From the NCBI GenBank assembly GCA_014218235.1, contig CM024759.1:9316712-9380711 (forward strand): 64,000 nucleotides of DNA, written 5' to 3'. Position numbers and translations under genes: made by a program. Under the pieces are notes generated by a model. It ran no database searches, was not told the DNA's origin, and was given only the letters and a program-made list of their open reading frames with translations. Source of the DNA: Colocasia esculenta (taxonomy: Eukaryota > Streptophyta > Magnoliopsida > Alismatales > Araceae). Below, one piece after another: positions 21,724-33,630 of this stretch (positions within the stretch are counted from its first letter, which is position 1; every line of letters starts with the position of its first letter).

Positions 21724-24345
21724 TGATGACTACAAATTTTTTCGTGTTAAAATTCATACATATAGTTGATTTTAGACAGTCTTTGTCCATAAATAACATG
21801 CAGTTTGACTTTAATTTTCATTCTATCCATGAATAGATTTTGAACACATTAGTGAAAATGTGTTAGAATACACGTTAGATTCAATAAGCCACTGTTTTGA
21901 CAATTAGGTACATAAGAAATCTTTGTAAATAAATATTGTAAATAATCTTGTTCGCAATAAAATTTTGTAAATACCTTTTAATAGTAGATAGGTATATGTT
22001 TGTAAATATTTTTTAAGAGTTTTCAATAAAACCCACCCCACCCTCGTTAAATAAATAATAAATTTTAAATATCCCAACTAATCTTACTGCCACAACCCCA
22101 TTCCCATTTTTAAACCACTTTTTAACAAAATCCGATATTATTCTAACCAACCTTCCTATTTCTATTATATTTCACCTCTTCCACTGGAAGCTTCACGAAA
22201 GAAGCCTGGGCGCCCCTGCTGCGCTGGCGGATGGAGCTCTGGTGGAGTGGATCAGAGCGGCGTTCCTGGGCTGGTGCATGATTGGGCGCGGCGATCTGGG
22301 GGAGGGTCTTGCAAGGCGGAAGCGGCCAGGTACGGCTGGCGATGGCGGCAACTGCTGAAGGCCGGTGCGATGCGCAGCGCTAGCGCATGCGGTTGAGCTG
22401 TGAAGCGAGGCGATGGTGCTGTGCCAGGAAGCGGCGTAGCGTGTGTGCGCTGGCGCTGAGGTAGATGGAGTTCGTGTGCGGCTGGGCTGGGCTTGCAAGG
22501 CGGAAGCGGCCTGGGGTGGGGCGCGGCGGCCCAGGCTGGTTGGTGATCTGCTGGTGGGGCTAAGGTTTATGCACGACCTGGAGTGGCCAGGTGGTTGGCG
22601 ATGGAGGCCAGCTGAGGTGGCGCTTGTGCTGGTGCTGTGCAGACTAAGCAGAGCAGGGGATGCAGTGCGATGGAGGCCGGATCTCGTGTGTGCTGAGGTG
22701 GCGGCGAGGTGTGTGTGATCTGGACGGGAAGCAGAGGCGCCCCCAAGGCCTGGGTGCCTATAAAAGGACCCCAAGGTCCTCCGATGGAGGGGGCTTCGCC
22801 ATTTCCAAGTTTTTAGGATTTACTTTTTATTTGTCATTTCTTGTATTTTTCTTTCATCAGAGCAGGGGAGAGTTGTTTCTTGTGATTTTGAGAGCAATTC
22901 CTCTGTACTTTTTCTTTGAGCAGTAGAGGAGACCTTCGCCAGTTCGGAAGTTTTTAGAATATGTTTAGCTTTTCTGTTCTTCCAGAAGAAAGTAGAGGGG
23001 TTCGCCGGTTCGGATATTTTTAGGGAATTTTTCTTCTGCCATTTCTTCTGTATTTTCCCTTTCTTTTGGTTCGACTGCAAGGGATGGAGGAGAGTTTTGG
23101 TTTTTATTCTTACTGTTGGTAGTTGTTAGGAGGAGAATTTATGTTCCCATTTCTTATGTATCCAGAGTTCGTTCCAATTAATTTCTCATTTCTTCTGTGC
23201 TGCTTTTGCTATTTCTTCTGTGTGGAATTTCCATTTTTCTTCTGCAATTTCTTTTCAGCATATGTTCTTGGTTCGATTGGAGGAGTTCTATATTTTCTAG
23301 AGTTTTTAGTTCAGTATTTTCGAGACTTTCTTCTTGCTGTGAGCAGAGGTAGGAATTTGAATCTTTTTTTTCTTCTGTGATGGTTGCGGTGATGAGGACA
23401 ATGGCTGGCATTTTCTTTTGTGTTCATCTGGAGATCTATTGAAATTTTTAGAGTTTTGTTTTATCTTCTTCTTCTCATTGTTGCTGCTGTGAGGAATTCC
23501 CAGGAGCTGCTGGGAGCAATTCCCATTTCTGTGTGTTTAGATTGCCTATTTCTCCTACGTTACATTGTTTGATCCTGTGGCGTTTGTTGAATTTAATTCT
23601 GATTCCAATTCTTCTGTGCTTAGAATGGCTCGATCCAGTGTTCTTGTTTCATCTCTGCTGTGAAGTCATCCGAGAGGTCTTGCTGCTGTGGAGAGTTCGA
23701 CTAAATTTTCCTCCTATCTCTTGATGTCTGTTGTCTGAGAGGTTGATGGTTTCCAGAAAGCTTTCGGAGTTTCTTAGTCTTAATTTTGTTCTCATTCTTG
23801 TTCTGCAGTGTAGTGGTAGCATTAAGCATTTGATTTAGCAATATTTTGTTTCTAAATTTTTTGTTCAATCTTTTCTGAAGTTTCTATCCGAATCTTAAGC
23901 TGTGAGAGTAGTGATCCAGTGTTTGTGGAGAGTTATGACTGTTCATCCCCTGATCTATAGGGGTACACTGATTTGAAAGTTTTCTTTTAAAGATTTCTAT
24001 TTACCGGTTCGATCCCTCAACTGTGAGGGTATATTGATATCAATTCTCTTTTCATTTAAATTCCACTTGATCTTTCATTAAGTTTGATTTGTCAAGATTG
24101 TGAGGGATTTGATCGATGTTGTTCACATATTCACTTTTAATACATTGTCGATAGAGATTTCAAGTCAAAGTAGTTTAATTCAAATTCTATTCAGCCTCTC
24201 TGTGGATATGACATGTTCTCACCACTATATGAGTTCATCTTTGTTGTTTTAATTTTGTGAGACAATTTAGAGGAAGTGCGCATATTGACTTGTGCGAGGA
24301 ACTCTGGACGACGAAAAATGCACAGTCAACAACGTCGCGCGTCCA
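21724..24345 (+). mobile_element. Insertion I: solo-LTR-like element in the C LTR
   Basis: It is absent from the other C LTR, where GGCGCCCACG is continuous at about 38244-38253. It starts TGATGACTAC, ends GCGTCCA, and is flanked by GCGCC and GCACC, a 5-bp duplication with one transition. The 2622-bp sequence has a GC-rich upstream part (22190-22740), a TATA box (22759-22766) and a long T-rich leader-like part with degenerate repeats built on TTCTTCTGTG. There is no primer site, purine tract or coding region. A solo LTR is the simplest reading. Confidence 0.65.
22759..22766 (+). promoter_or_regulatory. TATA box in insertion I
   Basis: A perfect TATAAAAG lies between a GC-rich block and a T-rich leader-like block, as expected for a U3/R boundary. 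Expected transcription start is about 30 bp downstream, near 22790. Confidence 0.6.
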
Positions 24346-24596
24346 GCACCCACGTAAAAGCGGTTCAAAATCACGACAAGGCAGGTGGTCACGTTCAACT
24401 AAGAATTGCGACGTCTGGTTTCGTCGCGTTCTTAATGAGCCCGATAGAGGTCTCTTTGGGCTGGAAATTCCAACCCTCCAGCCTCCCACCTGCCACACCA
24501 ACCTATATAAACACATGTAGACCCACAAGGTACCAATGGGCCACACATTGGCCTCCAAACCCGATAAACTACAATCCGAACATTCAGGATATTACA

Positions 24597-24696
24597 TTAC
24601 TATCACCTAAAAAGAATTATGTCCTCGAAATTAAAGGAATAAGAGTAGTTCATAATTCAACACATATAAGACTATCACCTAGAAAGAATTTAACTC
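24597..24696 (-). promoter_or_regulatory. C pre-LTR region with unusual priming tract
   Basis: The minus strand reads TTTTTAGGTGATAGTAA directly before the LTR start TGTAATATCC. There is no long purine run. The same pre-LTR sequence precedes both A LTRs, and a second, degenerate copy lies near 24670-24690. Confidence 0.65.
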
Positions 24697-26250
24697 TTAC
24701 TCAAACAAGTATGGATATGTCTTGTACATTTCATCGGCCAACTCCCAAGTGTCTTCACCACCCTGCCCGTTTTCCCATCCGATCTTTACCAACTCAATGT
24801 TCTTATTTCTTAATTTCTGTGTTCGGCGGCCTGTAATCATCATTGAATACTCTGGCATAGACATATGCGGTTTCAAATCATCTCGCTGATAGCTGACTAT
24901 ATGGGAGTGATCTCGAATGTACCTTCTGAGCATTGAGACGTGGAACGTTGTGAGCATCAGTGAAGTCTGCCGGAAGCTCCAACCTATATGTCGTCTCACC
25001 AATCCTTTCCAAAATCTGGAACCGACCTACGTACCTGAGTCTCAACTTGCCCTTCTTGCTGAACCGCATAATACCCTTGGTTGGAGAGACCCTTAAAAAC
25101 ACATAGTCGACGACTTCAAACTGTAGAAGACTGCACCGTGTATCCACATAACTCTTTTGTCTGCTTTGTGGCGTTTGAAGCTTCTCTTTAATAAACTTTA
25201 CCATTTCTGCACATTTTTGCACCAATTCCGGTCCCATTACCTGCATTTCACCCACTTCATGCCAATTTAGTGGTGTTCTACAGGGTCTTCCATACAATGC
25301 TTCATATGGTGCCATGCCAATACTTGTGTTATAGCTATTGTTGTAGGCAAACTCAACGATACCAAGGTGCTGCTCCCATCTGCCTCCCCAAACTAAACAA
25401 CAAGTCTGAAGCATGTCTTCAATAGTCTATATTGTCCTCTCCGTTTGTCCGTCGGTTTGGGGATGATATGCTGAACTATATCTCAACTGTGTGTCCACAA
25501 CCCTCTGTAAACTCCTCCAAAAATCAGATGTAAACCTGGGATCCATGTCTAAAACAATGGTGACTGGAATTCCATGCAACGGCACAATTCTATCCACATA
25601 TAACCTTGCCAATCTGTCCACTGCCCATCACATGCTCACTGCTAGCAACCTGCATACTTTTGTCAGCCTGTCAACAAAGACCCAAATACCATTATGACCT
25701 AAAGCCGTCCTGGGTAAACCTGCAACAAAGTCCATTGTTGTCATCCCACTTCCACTGCGGTATTGGTAATGGCTATAATAAACCACTTGGTCTTTGATGC
25801 TCTGCTTTAACTTGTTTACATACTAAACACCTTGCTATGAATTCCGCTATCTCCCTCTTCATGCTCGGCCACCAAAAATACTTCTTCAAATCTTGATACA
25901 TCTTTGTGCTTCCTGGGTGAATGGTGTACCTGGACCGATGTGCTTCTTCTAACACTTTCTGCTTCACACAAGCTTCATACAACTTGTGTCTGAAGCGGAC
26001 TACACAATCATCATCTATGGTGGCATCTTCCATTTTCACAATATCAGCCAAGTGCTCATCTACCTTTTGTGCTTCTATAATTTGCCAATACAAAGATGGC
26101 TCCATTGTGCTACTAGCTAACACTGCTCTTCGCTGGCTACTTGGAACAATCAAGGAATTCTCTACCACGTCTTCATACAACTTCTATTCTTTCATCATCA
26201 TATGACTCATAACTGCCTTCCTGCTCAAAGTATCTGCAACCACATTTGCC
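24697..26250 (-). pseudogene. C pol: integrase and chromodomain-like tail
   Basis: Recognisable integrase in pieces. The zinc-binding part is HPGSTKMYQDLKKYFWWPSM with CLVCK; the core includes DMDPRFTSDFW and YHPQTDGQTERT; then FAYNNSYNTSIGMAPYEALYG; the C-terminal part ends with VKIGWENGQGGEDTWELAD, a chromodomain-like segment. Stops fall after the zinc finger (25773-25775, where the family has Gln, so CAG to TAG) and near 25427, and the frame changes at about 24990. Its role in life was insertion of the cDNA; this copy is dead. Confidence 0.85.
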
Positions 26251-26252
26251 TT

Positions 26253-26749
26253 TCATGGATGATACGCTAAGCTGAAATCATAATCCTTTAGATATTCCAT
26301 CCATCTGCACTGCCTCAAATTCAAATCTTTCTGTGAAAAGATATACTTCAAACTCTTGTGGTCCGTGAAGATCTCAATCCTCTCACCATACAAATAATGC
26401 CGCCATATCTTCATTGCAAACACAACCGCTGCCAATTCCAAGTAATGTGTGGGGTATTCTCCTCGTGCCGCTTTAATTGTCTTGACGCATAAGCCACCAC
26501 CTTTCCATGTTGCATAAGCACTTCCCCAAGTCCTCTCCTAGATGCATCTGTATATAGCACAAAACCACCTCGGCCTGATGGAATTTCCAATATTGGTGCT
26601 GAAGTGAGCTGTTTCTTCAACTCCATAAAACTGCACCTGTAATCTGATGACCAAAGAAATGGTACTCTTTTCCTGGTAAGCCGTGTCATTGGTGCTGCAA
26701 TCTTTGAGAAAATCTTGAATAAATCGCCTATAGTAACCTGCCAACCCAA
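26253..26749 (-). pseudogene. C pol: RNase H
   Basis: Contains LYTDASRRGLG, VVAYASRQLKRHEEN, ELAAVVFAMKIWRHYLYG and FTDHKSLKYIF, the standard Ty3 RNase H blocks. The frame shifts near 26450 between the EENTPH block and ELAAVV, and a TGA at 26253 replaces a Gly codon before ANVVADTLSRK. Confidence 0.85.
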
Positions 26750-28020
26750 TAAAACTCCTGATCTCTGGCACTGACTTTGATTCCTCCCATTTCATAACGG
26801 CTTCCACCTTTGCTGGATCAACTGCAACACCTTCACCTGAAATGACATGCCCCAAAAATTGTATCTCTTTAAGCCAAAACTCACACTTACTGAATTTTGC
26901 ATAAAGCTGATGCTCCCTTAATGTTTGCAATGTAACCCTCAAGTGAGCTGCATGTTCCTCTTCAGAAGCTGAATATACTAAAACATCATCTATGAACACC
27001 ATAATAAACCGATCTAGATATGGGTGAAAGATGTTGTTCATCAAATTCATAAATGTTGTCGGTGCATTGGTTAGCCCAAATGGCATAACCACAAACTCAT
27101 AATGCCTATACCTTGTTCTAAATGTCATCTAGTCAATGTCTTCTTCTCGGATCCTCAACTGATGATACCCCGATCTCAAATCTATCTTGGAAAACACCTT
27201 TGCTGATTGCAATTGATCAAATAAATCATCTATTCGTGGAAGTGGATACCTATTCTTTATTGTAACTTGATTCAACTGGCAGTAATCAATACACATTCTA
27301 AGGCTGCCATCCTTCTTTCTAACAAACAAAACCGGTGCTCCCCATGGTGAATGACTGGGCCGAATAGAACCTTTTTCAAGTAACTCTTGCAACTGTTTCT
27401 TCAACTCTTTCAATTCTACAGGTGCCATCCTGTATGGTGCCTTGGAAATGGGCATACTACCCAGCTGCAACTCTATGGTAAAGTCCACCTCTCTATGTGG
27501 TGCCAAACCTGGTGACTCATCCGAGAATACATCCACAAACTCTCTAACAACGGGTACCATATCTACTATCTTACCTGCCCCAACCAAACTAACCAATGCC
27601 AAATAGGCTACACACCCTGCATTAATCAATTTCCTAGCCTTAAGAGTAAAAATGATAAATTTAGGGGTATAGAATGGCATACCTTGAAATTCAAACATAC
27701 TGCCTTCTGGATGGCTGAACCTTACTCTTTTCTTTCTACAATCTATCACTGCCTCATATGCTTCCAACCAATCCATGCCCAACATCACATCATATTCCTT
27801 TAACTGCAATGTATACAATCTGGTTGGCAACTGATTACCTTGTATCATAATAGGAACCTCATCCAAGTAGCATGTAGTAAGCATAAAATCACCAGACGGT
27901 ACCTCTACCACAAGCTCACACTGCCTCTCCTCAAACGGATGTACCATATTATCAATAAAGTCTTCAGAAATGAAGGAATGTGATGCACCTGGATCAATTA
28001 ACGTTCTAGAAGAAAAATCG
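26538..28020 (-). pseudogene. C pol: protease and reverse transcriptase
   Basis: The protease active-site block reads LIDPGASHSFIS at about 28001-27966, with Pro where the family has Ser or Thr (DSG/DTG), which would be expected to abolish activity. Reverse transcriptase follows: PYRMAPVELKELKKQL, FVRKKDGSLRMCIDYCQLN, FSKIDLRSGYHQLRI and the catalytic block FIDDVLVYS. A TAG at 27129-27131 splits the frame. The frame then changes near 26730 inside the connection to RNase H. Protease would cut the polyprotein and RT would copy the RNA. Confidence 0.88.
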
Positions 28021-28089
28021 AGAAGTGGTATAATACCTACAATCAGATTTGACGCCTCTACTGCTGTTGTGGTGCCCCTCTGCCATAGC

Positions 28090-29059
28090 TAGCTCTTCTT
28101 GGATATGAACAATTCATTGCCAAATGCCCCGGCTGATCACAATTGTAACATCTGAATTATGCGGGCTGCCTTACTGTGGTTTGTTGGGATTCCTCCGCCT
28201 CCAGCTTATAGCCTCGACCTTGCTGAAATCCTTGTTGCTTGCCACCTCCTCGACCTCTAAATGTCTTCTTTAACTTGTTTCCCTACTTGCCAAAGCCCGA
28301 TGTAGAAGCTCCTCGCGAAGGTGCCTTGCTTTTACTAACACCCAGTGATTGTTGTGGAAGTCGAAAACTACCCCCACTTGATCCCGATCCGCTGGACTGC
28401 CTTGCTTGTACCGTTCTTTCTAATATTGCTGCTCTTTGGGCGGCCTCTTCCACTGTCCCACACATCAAAGGAATCACTACATCTTGCAACTCCAGCCTCA
28501 ATCCCCGAATAAAATACTCAACCACCATTGCACTATTGGTTACCACATAAGGTGCATACCTACTCAAGGCCATGAACCTCATTTGGTACTCCAACACTAA
28601 CAAATTCCCTTGCTGTAATGTCCTAAATTGCTCCCTCTTAGCTTGCTGAATTTGTACCGGAAAGAAGGTGTTGTTGAATGCTTCAAGAAACTCTGGCCAT
28701 GTGATGGTATCCTCCGCTCATCCTGCAAACATGGTTTGCATCTTGAGTCTCCACCACTCTTGTGCAATTCCTATCAACTGGTAAGTAGCCAAAATAACTC
28801 TATCAGCTTGTGGACATCTCATGGTAACAAACATCCTTTCTATCTCATGTACCCAATGCTCCGCTGTATCCAGATTCGGACCTCCCGAGTATGTAGGTGG
28901 CTTGAACCGCAGGAACCTCTCCACTAACACCGTGGACTCCTCCATACTAGCTGACCGCACTAGTTCAACTGGAGGTACAGGTACTACATGTGGTACCTCT
29001 ACTCTAAACGGTGGTGCTAGGGGTGCCGATACTACCTCCTCCTGTACTGGTGGTACCAT
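28090..29059 (-). pseudogene. C gag with CCHC zinc knuckle
   Basis: A retrotransposon gag domain is visible: FLRFKPPTYSGGPNLDTAEHW, QEWWRL, then WPEFLEAFNNTFFP, LLVLEYQMRFMALSRYAP. A zinc knuckle CYNCDQPGHLAMNC ends it (about 28150-28109). In-frame stops lie at 28718-28720 (TGA, probably from CGA), 28283-28285 (TAG, probably from CAG), and a TAA just before the zinc knuckle. The start is uncertain: the first ATG in the preserved frame is 29059, but an earlier one is possible. Confidence 0.85.
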
Positions 29060-29337
29060 ACCCGCTGGCTGAACTGGTGGCTGCTGATCTAGCCGTGTCC
29101 AAATCTGGGTGATACTATCCCATACCTCTCTATCATCTGATGTGTGGTCTCCTCTGGCTCATCACCTCCACCTCCCCAATCTCTCCTATCAACCATTTAT
29201 AAACCTGCACACACAACATTCCAATCCACACAACAAACAAGCATATCATTACAAAAACAGGGCCAACTACCAGCAGTAGACTATAATAAGGAACATACTA
29301 TGTACATTTCCTGTTTCTTCATATTTACACGGACCTT

Positions 29338-29349
29338 GCTCTGATACCA
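29338..29349 (-). promoter_or_regulatory. C primer-binding site (tRNA-Met)
   Basis: The minus strand reads TGGTATCAGAGC two bases from the LTR end. The following leader, GGTCCGTGTAAATATGAAG, resembles that of A1 and A3. Confidence 0.9.
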
Positions 29350-29351
29350 AC

Positions 29352-30731
29352 TGCGACGGTCCTCGCCGTTCAGACCTGTTAACCCATTAACGAGCCCGAC
29401 ATGACTCTGCCTCCCGCGATCGGGCCGAAGCCTCGCAAGGGATATCAACCACACATGTCCGTGAAAATATAAAGAAAACACACTAAACACATATAAGATT
29501 CCATTTCTCACATATATTCACATGAAATATACATATTCAGTTCTATATCATAGTCATTAAACAAAGTTCAACAGCCCGGGACAAGCCTCTGAGGCTCCAC
29601 AATTAAAAGTATTACTCTACTGGTGGCGAAGGCCCGACTCCACTGCAGTGCTGACCAGAACTAGAAGAGGGATGGGAACCCTCCTGCTCTCCTTCACCTG
29701 GAAGAAGAAAGGGGTGAGCCTCACAAGTCACTGGATCAGTAGGGCAACTCCCCCAAAGTCGAGAAATGCAATGTACAATAGATACAATAAGCAAAGATTT
29801 AAAGCATTTAAATATATAACCACCTATACATGATGCTACAGTTGTAAGTAAGTAAACGGCAAACCTCGTACACGTGTACAAGCTAAAGAAGGGCACGCCG
29901 CACACGAGTCACGAGAACTAGTTCGTGACACCAGCTACAGACCTGGACAAACAACACAAGTCTACCTCTCAGCCTCGCAGCCATAGACGAAATGTCTAGC
30001 TACCACTCCACCTCAACAAGGTCAAGAACTGTGGAGACAAACTAACACCACACTGCTACAGGCCCAAGCCTGACACCTTTAGGGACTCCAACCGAGAACC
30101 CTAAAGTGAGGCACTAGAAACATGACTAGATGGGGACCAGTACATCTATTGATTTCCGTCCCCCAACCACGAGCATGCTACAAGTGACCGCACACCCACA
30201 AACACGAGTCGATGCCCCTTGTAGTCTTTCCCTCAGCCGGATGTACATCTCAAACTCAGGAGTGAGGGTGTCCAAGAAGATGACACAAATCCTAACGGTA
30301 CTCACTGTACCGGGACAAAACCCGAGCACCTGATGCTTGGGTAACCGACTGGAGAGGTAACCACAGAAGGTGTAAACAACCCAACTCGCTGTCCACACAT
30401 TACCAAGCCAAAAACCATCGTTTCCAATCACGGTGTAAGCCGATACACCCCATATAACCTTTATATAGCATAACCATTACTGCCCAAGCAATGCACAACA
30501 CAAGACAGATAGACTGGCCACAAAGCCCCAGAGCTCGGGTGGCCACATTTTAAAATGCGTCCGACACAGTGGTCGCCATTCACAACTTGAATCGCGACGG
30601 ACCAAACCGTCGCCTTTAGACCTGAATCGCGACGTCTGGTTCCGTCGCCTTTCAGACAATAGAACCAAGACTCCAAACCATTCCAGAAATCATACTAAAT
30701 AGCTACACATGCTATTAAAGTAGGATATAAG
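29352..30731 (-). repeat. C 5' LTR, first part
   Basis: Aligns with 20108-21530 of the 3' LTR. It is split at 30731 by element D, with duplicated ATAAG (30727-30731 and 37824-37828). Confidence 0.9.
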
Positions 30732-33588
30732 TGTAACGACCCACTTCTACCTGGTACAGCTATACCAACCCACATCGAATGAGAGCAAGTCGCTACAGGG
30801 GAGAAAACCCCAACAATAGACATATGGGCTGAGATATACACAAATAGAAAGGAATAATGCAGTGGGAATTAAATTACTCTTATTCCATCAACTTATAATC
30901 CACATTCCACAGTCTATATAGTCCAAGAAAGAAATAACATAACATGGCTTCCACTAAACATATAGCCAGTTTTCCAATTACAATAATCAAAGTTCAAATT
31001 ACAAATGCATTACATACTAGGAAATAAACCACAAGTCTTCAATCTACTCCTCAAACTCCGCGTCAGATCTTGCTAACTCCTCGGCTTCTAAATCTCCTGA
31101 AATGTTTAGCAAGGATGAGTCTACATAATAGACTAAGCAAGAAACTTAAAATTTCAAACCATGTACTCATCACACATGCTTTCTAACAATTTAAACTAAC
31201 ATATGCTCATTCTAAAACATGGATAATAAACATGGAACCTATTAAGCAAAGCTATACTAAACATGTAAAATAATAATTCTAAACATGGATATTAATAACA
31301 TGGATTCACTAACATAAGAGCATTCATATAATCACATGCTTTCATTTCTTATTTTCACATAACACTAACACATGGCTTATGTTCAATTTATAACATGATA
31401 TTAAATATATGCTCATCATGTAATTACTAATTCATGGATACAATAACATACACCTACACATGGTACTATACATGATATAAAAATTAACATAATTCATATT
31501 AACACATGCACTTACTTCTACATTATCATTCACTTTCACTTACATACGATTTCACATGGTTTTCACTTTACACATTCACGTATCACATGTCACATCACTT
31601 GCACTTACCACGTGCCACGTTCACATGTCACTTTACACACTATACACATGTTCACTTTTACACGTTGCCAAGACACAGCCCAAACTACCACTATAAAGAT
31701 CACATAACACGTACACGTACTTAATCACCAGGCAAAGTGACCAAGTCTTGGTTACTGCAGAATCGGGGGAAGCCCTCCCTACCATTACCAGTGGAATTTG
31801 TCCACCTCCAGGATTTCACACGACCCGTTGCCTCAGGTATCACGTAACACGTTTGAGCTTTCCCGTAGGGGTACTACTACAGTACAGCTCCACACAATCT
31901 AGGGTGGCAGTGTCTTATTGGCACACATTTTATCTTTTCACGTTAACACATTTTACACACGCACGCCACATGTTCTCTCACTTCTCATGCACATGCACAT
32001 ATACAACATGAAATATATATACTGATCACTTCTGGATACTCAACTCAATCAAAACAGTAAGTAACAGAACCTGTTCATGAAGCTAATCACATTTTTAAAC
32101 ATAATTGAGACTTGATAATAAAACATGTTATAGAAATCTTCAGAAATTAACAATCAATTGCACAGTGCTCAAAATAATATCAAATTTTAACCACGAGATG
32201 ATTTCACATAACAGACTATATCAGTAATTTTTCAAAAAATTTTGGAACAGTACATCTATTTTTAATATTTAACAGAGGCTTCATGCAATTTAACAAGGTA
32301 TTTCAATTAAATATGGTAGACAAAGAACTATATGTTCTAATAGTCCTAAAACATACATTCAGTAGTATTGAGTTCATGGTAATTTTCTAAAACCATAATA
32401 TACATCAATTCTAATTATCCTGAATTAAACTCCATCAATTCATGTATATTTCTTCATAACAGAAAATTTATAAATAGCTAATATCATCATAAAATTATCA
32501 GGATTTCATGATATGATATAATGAACATATTGGACAGGGCAACATTTTCTAAACACATGCATGTATTCACTTTTACCCAAAAAATCACATCACATGTAGT
32601 CAAACACTGTTCTGGAAAATCAGAGGAACTTGGCGTCCAGAAGTTGGACGTCAACAGGGGTTAACGGCATGATCGACTGCCATTTACCTAGGAACTTGGC
32701 GGCAACAATTTGGCCGTCAACCTCCTATCTGCACACAGTGCAGATCGAAACACAGAAAACATAGAATTTTTGGGGGTCCAGGCATGAAAATAAAAATCCG
32801 TAAAAATATGAAAACCCTAAAGGACAAGTCTATGGAGTGAAACCCTAAGTCACTTGCCTGGAAATAAATCTCTAGAGAGATTATTTAATCGAAGAAGCCC
32901 TCCTCAGCCAAGCCAAGAAGGTGAGATTCTCCTCCCAGATCCGGTCTTCCTTCTGATGTAGATGATCCTCCGGAGTCTAGGAAGCCTCCTCAATCACAAG
33001 GGCACCTCTCAGTCGATGCAGATCGCCAGAAGACCCCTCCAATCGACGGATCTAGCTCGCCAAAGATCAGGTTTTCCCACAAAAGCCCTAGGTTTTTCCT
33101 CAAGAGCCAAAGACCTAATCTCGCTGAGAACACTAGGTTTTATAGACTAATGGGTCCGGTTGCGATTAGGGTTAAATCATCCTACCGTTAGGGATAGTTT
33201 CCTAATCCAGAACTGCAAGAAACGCAATCGTTTCCAGATCTGGAATCGCAACAATACTGGAGAAGTAAACGCCCAGCTCGCTGTCGTTGACCAGAAGTCA
33301 ACATCAATTGATGTTGACATCTGGATTTTCCTGTCAGACAGTAAACGACAAACTTTTGGCCGTCTACTCACTCTTAACTTCAAGAGATGTTGACGTTAAG
33401 AAGAATTTCAGCTAGAACACAGAAATAGTTAAATAAACACACATACACATAATAAATAAATACCATATGCTCATTAATACATAAATACCATATGCACATT
33501 TAAATAAATATAATTCACAGAATTCAATAAATATAATATATGCACAGAATAAACAATATTATATGCACCAAATTTGAGGGATCTCACA
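30732..33588 (-). repeat. D 3' LTR
   Basis: Plus-strand ends are TGTAACGACC and ATCTCACA. A minus-strand TATA box (TATAAAA) lies at 33138-33144. Short words based on GTTGACGTC, GTTAACGGC and GGCGGCAAC cluster at about 32630-32730 and 33280-33400, on both sides of the TATA box. No coding region. Confidence 0.9.
33297..33318. other. Perfect 22-bp palindrome in the D 3' LTR
   Basis: The arm GTCAACATCAA is followed directly by its exact reverse complement, upstream of the TATA box in transcription order. In the other D LTR (about 37557-37578) the arms carry a few changes. Confidence 0.85.
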
Positions 33589-33606
33589 CCCTCTTCCCCT
33601 TAAAAG
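33589..33606 (-). promoter_or_regulatory. D polypurine tract
   Basis: The plus strand CCCTCTTCCCCTTAAAAG abuts the LTR, so the minus strand carries AAGGGGAAGAGGG before the LTR start TGTGAGATCC. Confidence 0.8.
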
Positions 33607-33630
33607 AGATCTTCGTCCTCGAAGATCGGA

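Larger units (their letters stand above)
20108..24596 (-). repeat. C 3' LTR, interrupted by insertion I
   Basis: Plus-strand ends are TGTGACGG and ATTACA. After removing insertion I, about 1.86 kb remains. It matches the 5' LTR with a few percent divergence by eye, and lacks 216 bp present there at 37971-38186 (junction at 21652/21653). A TATA-like word on the minus strand lies at 24504-24511. Confidence 0.9.

Noticed and set aside
22193..22774. 193-codon frame in the GC-rich part of insertion I
   Set aside because: High GC leaves several frames open on both strands; composition is low complexity (Ala, Ser, Pro) and the region looks like U3 upstream of a TATA box.
24257..24836. Plus-strand open frames at the C LTR/interior junction
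   Set aside because: They cross the LTR end and run antisense to the integrase tail; no protein similarity.
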